A DNA stretch of 32,161 nt from the NCBI RefSeq assembly GCF_022760925.1, contig NZ_JAKTNT010000023.1, positions 1 to 32,161 of the forward strand, read 5' to 3'. The position numbers were made by a program, and so were the translations under genes. This document shows, in pieces, positions 29,618 to 32,161 of the stretch. The notes under the pieces are model-generated. The model was not told the origin of the DNA. It saw only the letters and a list, made by a program, of their open reading frames with translations, and did not search any database. Source of the stretch: Thermus hydrothermalis (GTDB lineage Bacteria > Deinococcota > Deinococci > Deinococcales > Thermaceae). Positions within the stretch are counted from its first letter, which is position 1. Every line of letters begins with the position of its first letter.

Positions 29618-30373
29618 GTGGGCTGGGTTCTGCTCATCCTGGGGCTGCTGGTGGTGATGGCGGCGCTTTCCAAAACGCCCAAGGGGGCCAAGCCGCTGAC
29701 CCTGAAGGAAAGGCTGGGGATGTTTGCCTTCGGTGCGGTGGTGGCGCTCATCGGACTGGTCCTCATTCCTCCACCGCAAACACCGCAAAACCCCCAATCG
29801 GCCCAATCTGTTCAATCTGCCCAACCTTCGCAACCTGCACAATCTCCCCAACCTTCGCAAACGGAGCAGGCCAGCGAACCCCCCAAAACCCAGGAGGCGG
29901 AAATGCCTCCGCCCCCTGTCCTACCCGGGCTTTTCTGGGTAGACATCACCCTGAACCTGGAGAAAGCGCCCTTTGGCTTTCGCTTTAGCGCCGAACCCTC
30001 ACGGGTCATCGATGGGGTGTGGCGCCGATGGGCAGCAGCCGTTGACCCCGATACCGGGGCGGAGATGTGGGTTGAGATTACCTCATACGGGGACCGCGTG
30101 CTCCACTACGAAGGGGTTGTGTCCGGCATAAACGCTAAGCCCACCGCTTCATGGTTTATCCCCTACCTAGCCACCGCCCCCTTTGACGGCAACCCCCAGG
30201 CCGAATCCAAAGCGTGGGCAGAAAAAGCGTTAGGCCAGGTGCGGCAGAAGGCTCCCGTGAAGCGGGCTGTTGGGGGAACGGTTTTCACCCTACTGGGCAA
30301 TCCCCCCACCTTTTACACCCTGGAGGTCAGCCACCGGGACTACGAGTCCTGGCTGAGCCAGCACCTGCGCTGA
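29618..30373 (+). CDS. lysogeny-operon membrane protein with Gln/Pro/Ser linker
   Basis: A 251-residue protein. Two hydrophobic spans (about 2-18 and 33-51) precede a low-complexity linker (about 53-95) of QSAQ, PSQP and NPQ units coded by repeated DNA, then a beta-rich domain (about 104-251; FWVDITLNLEKAPFGFRFSAEP). The GTG at 29618 follows GGGGGAGG inside the repressor end. Expressed with the repressor in a lysogen, it could alter the host envelope or block superinfection; no family recognised, so that is inference. Confidence 0.72.
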   Translation: MGWVLLILGLLVVMAALSKTPKGAKPLTLKERLGMFAFGAVVALIGLVLIPPPQTPQNPQSAQSVQSAQPSQPAQSPQPSQTEQASEPPKTQEAEMPPPPVLPGLFWVDITLNLEKAPFGFRFSAEPSRVIDGVWRRWAAAVDPDTGAEMWVEITSYGDRVLHYEGVVSGINAKPTASWFIPYLATAPFDGNPQAESKAWAEKALGQVRQKAPVKRAVGGTVFTLLGNPPTFYTLEVSHRDYESWLSQHLR

Positions 30374-30374
30374 C

Positions 30375-31508
30375 ATGGCCCGCAAGCGTCCTCCAGGAGA
30401 AGGGTCCATCTACCAGCGGAAGGACGGGCTCTGGGTCGGGGCCATCACGGTGGGCTACACCCCTCGCGGGAACCCCCGGCGGAAGGTCGTCTACGGCAGG
30501 ACCCGCCAGGAGGTCGCCCGTAAGCTCGCCGAGCTCCAGGTGCTCCACCACCGGGGGCTCCTCGCCGAGCCCGCCCAGATCACCGTGCGGGACTGGGCCG
30601 AGGACTGGCTCAAGCGCAAGGCGGCGGAGGTTCGCCCCCGCACCCTGGAGAGCTACCGCTACCACCTGGCGAAGGCCATACCCTCCCTCAGGGACCCCAC
30701 GGCTCACGACCGCTTTGGGCGCATGCGGCTCCAGAGCGTCCAACCCCTCCACGTCCGGCGGCACCTGGACGGGCTCAGGCTCACCCCGCACGCCATGAAG
30801 AACATCCGCTGGCTCCTCCACGCCGTCTTTGAGGACGCCGTGCGGATGGAGCTCATCCACCGCAACCCCGTGGCTCCCGTGAAGGTGAAGGGGCCGCCGA
30901 GGAAGAGTCCGGGAAGAACCTTGGAGCCCGATGAGGCTAGGAGACTTCTCGCCGCGCTGGACGCCCACCCCTCCCCCCTCGCCCTCGCCCTCCGGCTCAT
31001 GCTCACCTGCGGGCTCCGAAGAGGCGAGGCTCTGGGCCTCCGGTGGGAAGACGTGGACCTCGAGGAGGGGGTGCTCCACGTGCGCCGGGCGTGGGCGAAG
31101 GTGGGCGGGAAGGGGGTTGTCTCCGAACCCAAAACCTCCTCGGGCTACCGTGCGGTCCCCATCCCCCCCACCACCCTGGAGCGCCTGAGGGCCTACCGGG
31201 AGAGCGTCCAGGGGCTCAGCGAGGAGGAGGTGCAGAGGAGCTGGCTCTTCCCCGGGCGGGACCCCTCCCAGCCCGTCCACCCGGACGCTCCCGACCGCCT
31301 CCTCCGCAGGCTCCTCGCCCGGCTCGGGCTCCCTCAGGTGCGGGTCCACGACCTCCGGCACACCTACGGCTCCCTCCTCCTCGCCCACGGGGCTCCCGTG
31401 GAGCTGGTGGCTGAGCGCATGGGCCACGCAAACCCGAACATCACCCTGGGCATCTACCGCCACCTCCTGGAGGAGGAGCGGCGGGGGTGGGTGCTGGACA
31501 TCGGTTAG
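30375..31508 (+). CDS. int: tyrosine recombinase integrase
   Basis: A 377-residue lambda-type integrase that inserts the phage into the tRNA-Ala gene. N-terminal arm-binding part GEGSIYQRKDGLWVGAI and an AP2-like sheet (about 9-60), core-binding SAM-like domain (about 67-170), then catalytic domain with R215 (GLRRGE), K253 (EPKTSSG), H325 and R328 (HDLRHT), H351 (MGHANP) and nucleophile Y361. All six residues are present. The ATG lies 1 bp after the upstream stop with no strong ribosome site, so it is probably coupled to it. Confidence 0.97.
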   Translation: MARKRPPGEGSIYQRKDGLWVGAITVGYTPRGNPRRKVVYGRTRQEVARKLAELQVLHHRGLLAEPAQITVRDWAEDWLKRKAAEVRPRTLESYRYHLAKAIPSLRDPTAHDRFGRMRLQSVQPLHVRRHLDGLRLTPHAMKNIRWLLHAVFEDAVRMELIHRNPVAPVKVKGPPRKSPGRTLEPDEARRLLAALDAHPSPLALALRLMLTCGLRRGEALGLRWEDVDLEEGVLHVRRAWAKVGGKGVVSEPKTSSGYRAVPIPPTTLERLRAYRESVQGLSEEEVQRSWLFPGRDPSQPVHPDAPDRLLRRLLARLGLPQVRVHDLRHTYGSLLLAHGAPVELVAERMGHANPNITLGIYRHLLEEERRGWVLDIG

Positions 31509-31560
31509 AGCCGTTGATGAGCCATTTGTGCGGATAGTGGTAGTAATGGGCGGGGGGGTC

Positions 31561-31590
31561 TTGACAGGGAGGGGTGTTAACATGTATGTT
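31561..31590 (+). promoter_or_regulatory. promoter of the accessory gene at attR
   Basis: TTGACA (31561-31566), an 18-bp spacer and TATGTT (31585-31590) form a strong-looking promoter 20 bp before the ATG at 31611. It lies outside the integrase operon in the 102-bp gap after int, so this gene can be expressed on its own in the lysogen. No terminator is clear between int and this promoter. Confidence 0.72.
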
Positions 31591-31595
31591 AACAC
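31574..31595. promoter_or_regulatory. 22-bp perfect palindromic operator (GTGTTAACAT-GT-ATGTTAACAC)
   Basis: Two perfect 10-bp arms around GT cover the -10 and start region of the promoter above. A dimeric repressor bound here would block transcription. It does not resemble the CACAC-N7-GTGTG dyad at 28831, so a different regulator (a host TetR/GntR-type protein or the gene product itself) is probable. Confidence 0.75.
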
Positions 31596-31610
31596 TCGGA
31601 GGTGATGAGG

Positions 31611-32033
31611 ATGACCAGGGCCGAGATCCGTGAGAAGCTGGTGGAGCTGCTGGAGGGCATGGAGAGCGGTTTCGCCTCCTGGCAGGAGGGCGAGCCGGAG
31701 GCCGTGGCGGACTATATCCTCGCGGAAGACCCGTCCGCCGCGAGGAACCTGGTGGAGATGGCCGAGGAGGGGCATCCCTATCTCACCAACCGGTTGGCGG
31801 ACTGGATCAACGCGTGGGAACGCGAGCGCCAGGGGCTCAGCCGGTCCAGGGTGGTGAGGGCCTACCTCCGTTCGTGGGAATGGGACGAGGTGGAGCGGGC
31901 CGCTGCCAGGTTGGTCCAGCTCGGGTTGGCGCACTCCAAGGCCGGCGCACTCGGCTACCTGGCGCTCGCTGGCGCCAGGCTGCTCGATGAGGGGACTGGC
32001 GCATTTACCGAGAAGTTGGCCGCTAGGCGGTAG
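31611..32033 (+). CDS. accessory (moron-type) protein of unknown function beside attR
   Basis: A 140-residue, acidic, strongly helical protein with no family I recognise (MTRAEIREKLVELLEGMESG start; RVVRAYLRSWEWDEVERAAARLVQLGLAHS in the middle). The ATG at 31611 has GGAGGTGAT 4-8 nt upstream; GTG 31602 and ATG 31605 are less likely. It lies between int and the att core, with its own promoter and operator, the classic place for a lysogenic-conversion or defence gene. Function not assigned; a membrane segment or catalytic motif is not seen. Confidence 0.75.
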   Translation: MTRAEIREKLVELLEGMESGFASWQEGEPEAVADYILAEDPSAARNLVEMAEEGHPYLTNRLADWINAWERERQGLSRSRVVRAYLRSWEWDEVERAAARLVQLGLAHSKAGALGYLALAGARLLDEGTGAFTEKLAARR

Positions 32034-32068
32034 ACCCCTGTAGACCCCTGCTACAGTTTCTGCTACAG
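32031..32068. repeat. right-arm repeats: tandem TAGACCCCTG and 2 x CTGCTACAG
   Basis: TAGACCCCTG is repeated in tandem at 32031-32040 and 32041-32050 (the first TAG is the stop of the accessory gene). CTGCTACAG follows at 32048-32056 and 32060-32068, the same 9-mer as at 131-150 and in the same orientation. These are candidate integrase arm sites 49-69 bp from the core. Confidence 0.6.
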
Positions 32069-32071
32069 AGC

Positions 32072-32097
32072 GACCCCCCGGGCTTCCCCGGGGGGTC
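32072..32097. terminator. strong hairpin (11-bp stem) between accessory gene and attR
   Basis: GACCCCCCGGG-CTTC-CCCGGGGGGTC is a perfect 11-bp stem with a 4-nt loop. It is followed on the plus strand by AAAAA, not by T, so no standard U tract exists on either strand. It lies where both the accessory gene (plus) and the tRNA-Ala transcript (minus) would end in the lysogen. A U-tract-free terminator or 3'-end stabiliser is likely. Confidence 0.5.
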
Positions 32098-32116
32098 AAA
32101 AACTCCGTTCTGGAGC

Positions 32117-32161
32117 TGGTGGAGCCGACGGGACTCGAACCCGTGACCTCCTGAGTGCGAT
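32117..32161 (-). tRNA. tRNA-Ala(CGC), 3' part; attR core
   Basis: Minus strand from anticodon loop to CCA. The loop is A-T-C-G-C-A-C, which puts CGC at 34-36; then a TCAGG stem strand, AGGTC variable loop, ACGGG-TTCGAGT-CCCGT T arm, and the acceptor strand CGGCTCC-A-CCA. U at position 70 (for the G3:U70 pair that defines alanine tRNAs) supports the isotype. The 5' half lies beyond the window. Identical to 1-45; integration restores the 3' end from phage DNA. Confidence 0.85.

Noticed and set aside
32072..32097. Standard intrinsic terminator
   Set aside because: The stem is excellent, but the plus strand continues with A and the minus strand with GCTCTG, so no U tract follows on either strand.
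30327..32099. 590-residue open frame opposite integrase and accessory gene
   Set aside because: It is antisense to an integrase with all catalytic residues; its Pro/His/Gly-rich composition is the usual shadow in high-GC DNA.

Overview
The window is one complete prophage in a high-GC (about 68-70%) thermophile, most likely Thermus. The support for Thermus is the GC-rich third codon positions, the Arg/Glu/Leu/Pro-rich proteins and a leaderless-type promoter. It runs exactly from one 45-bp direct repeat (1-45) to its copy (32117-32161). The repeat is the 3' part of a minus-strand tRNA gene, from the anticodon loop to the encoded CCA. Anticodon CGC and U70 in the acceptor stem identify it as tRNA-Ala(CGC). 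The intact tRNA would continue past 32161; the copy at 1-45 is the 3' fragment left by integration.

Layout. Nearly everything from 28.8 kb down to 0.1 kb is on the minus strand, read right to left. 28.8-25.5 kb: Cro-like regulator, excisionase-like protein, small zinc-finger protein, candidate ssDNA-binding protein, primase-associated protein and a replication-initiator candidate with iterons inside its gene. 25.5-21.1 kb: UvrD-like helicase, DUF4326 protein, RusA resolvase and several tiny genes with ATGA overlaps. 21.1-20.9 kb: structured non-coding gap. 20.9-13.5 kb: packaging and head genes (small and large terminase, zinc-ribbon protein, DUF935 portal, gpF-like protein with a C-terminal nuclease-like domain, I-like protease/scaffold, major capsid, connector). 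13.5-2.0 kb: contractile tail and baseplate in nearly the order of phage Mu (gp35-gp49). 1.7-0.1 kb: lysis cassette (holin-like, exported protein, XhlA-like, M23 endopeptidase).

The plus strand carries the lysogeny side: a lambda-CI-like repressor (28887), a membrane protein and a tyrosine integrase in one tight operon, then a separately controlled accessory gene (31611-32033) under a palindromic operator.

The phage is thus a temperate myovirus with Mu-type virion genes, but with lambda-like tRNA integration, repressor switch and iteron-in-gene origin; no transposase is present. The most notable points are a +1 frameshift (TTT C) in the tail chaperone gene, an A15 tract that breaks the Cro-like gene in the genomic frame, nine copies of GTAGTCAG inside the initiator gene, an AT-richer tail-fibre module bordered by a gene remnant, and the palindrome-controlled accessory gene beside attR.
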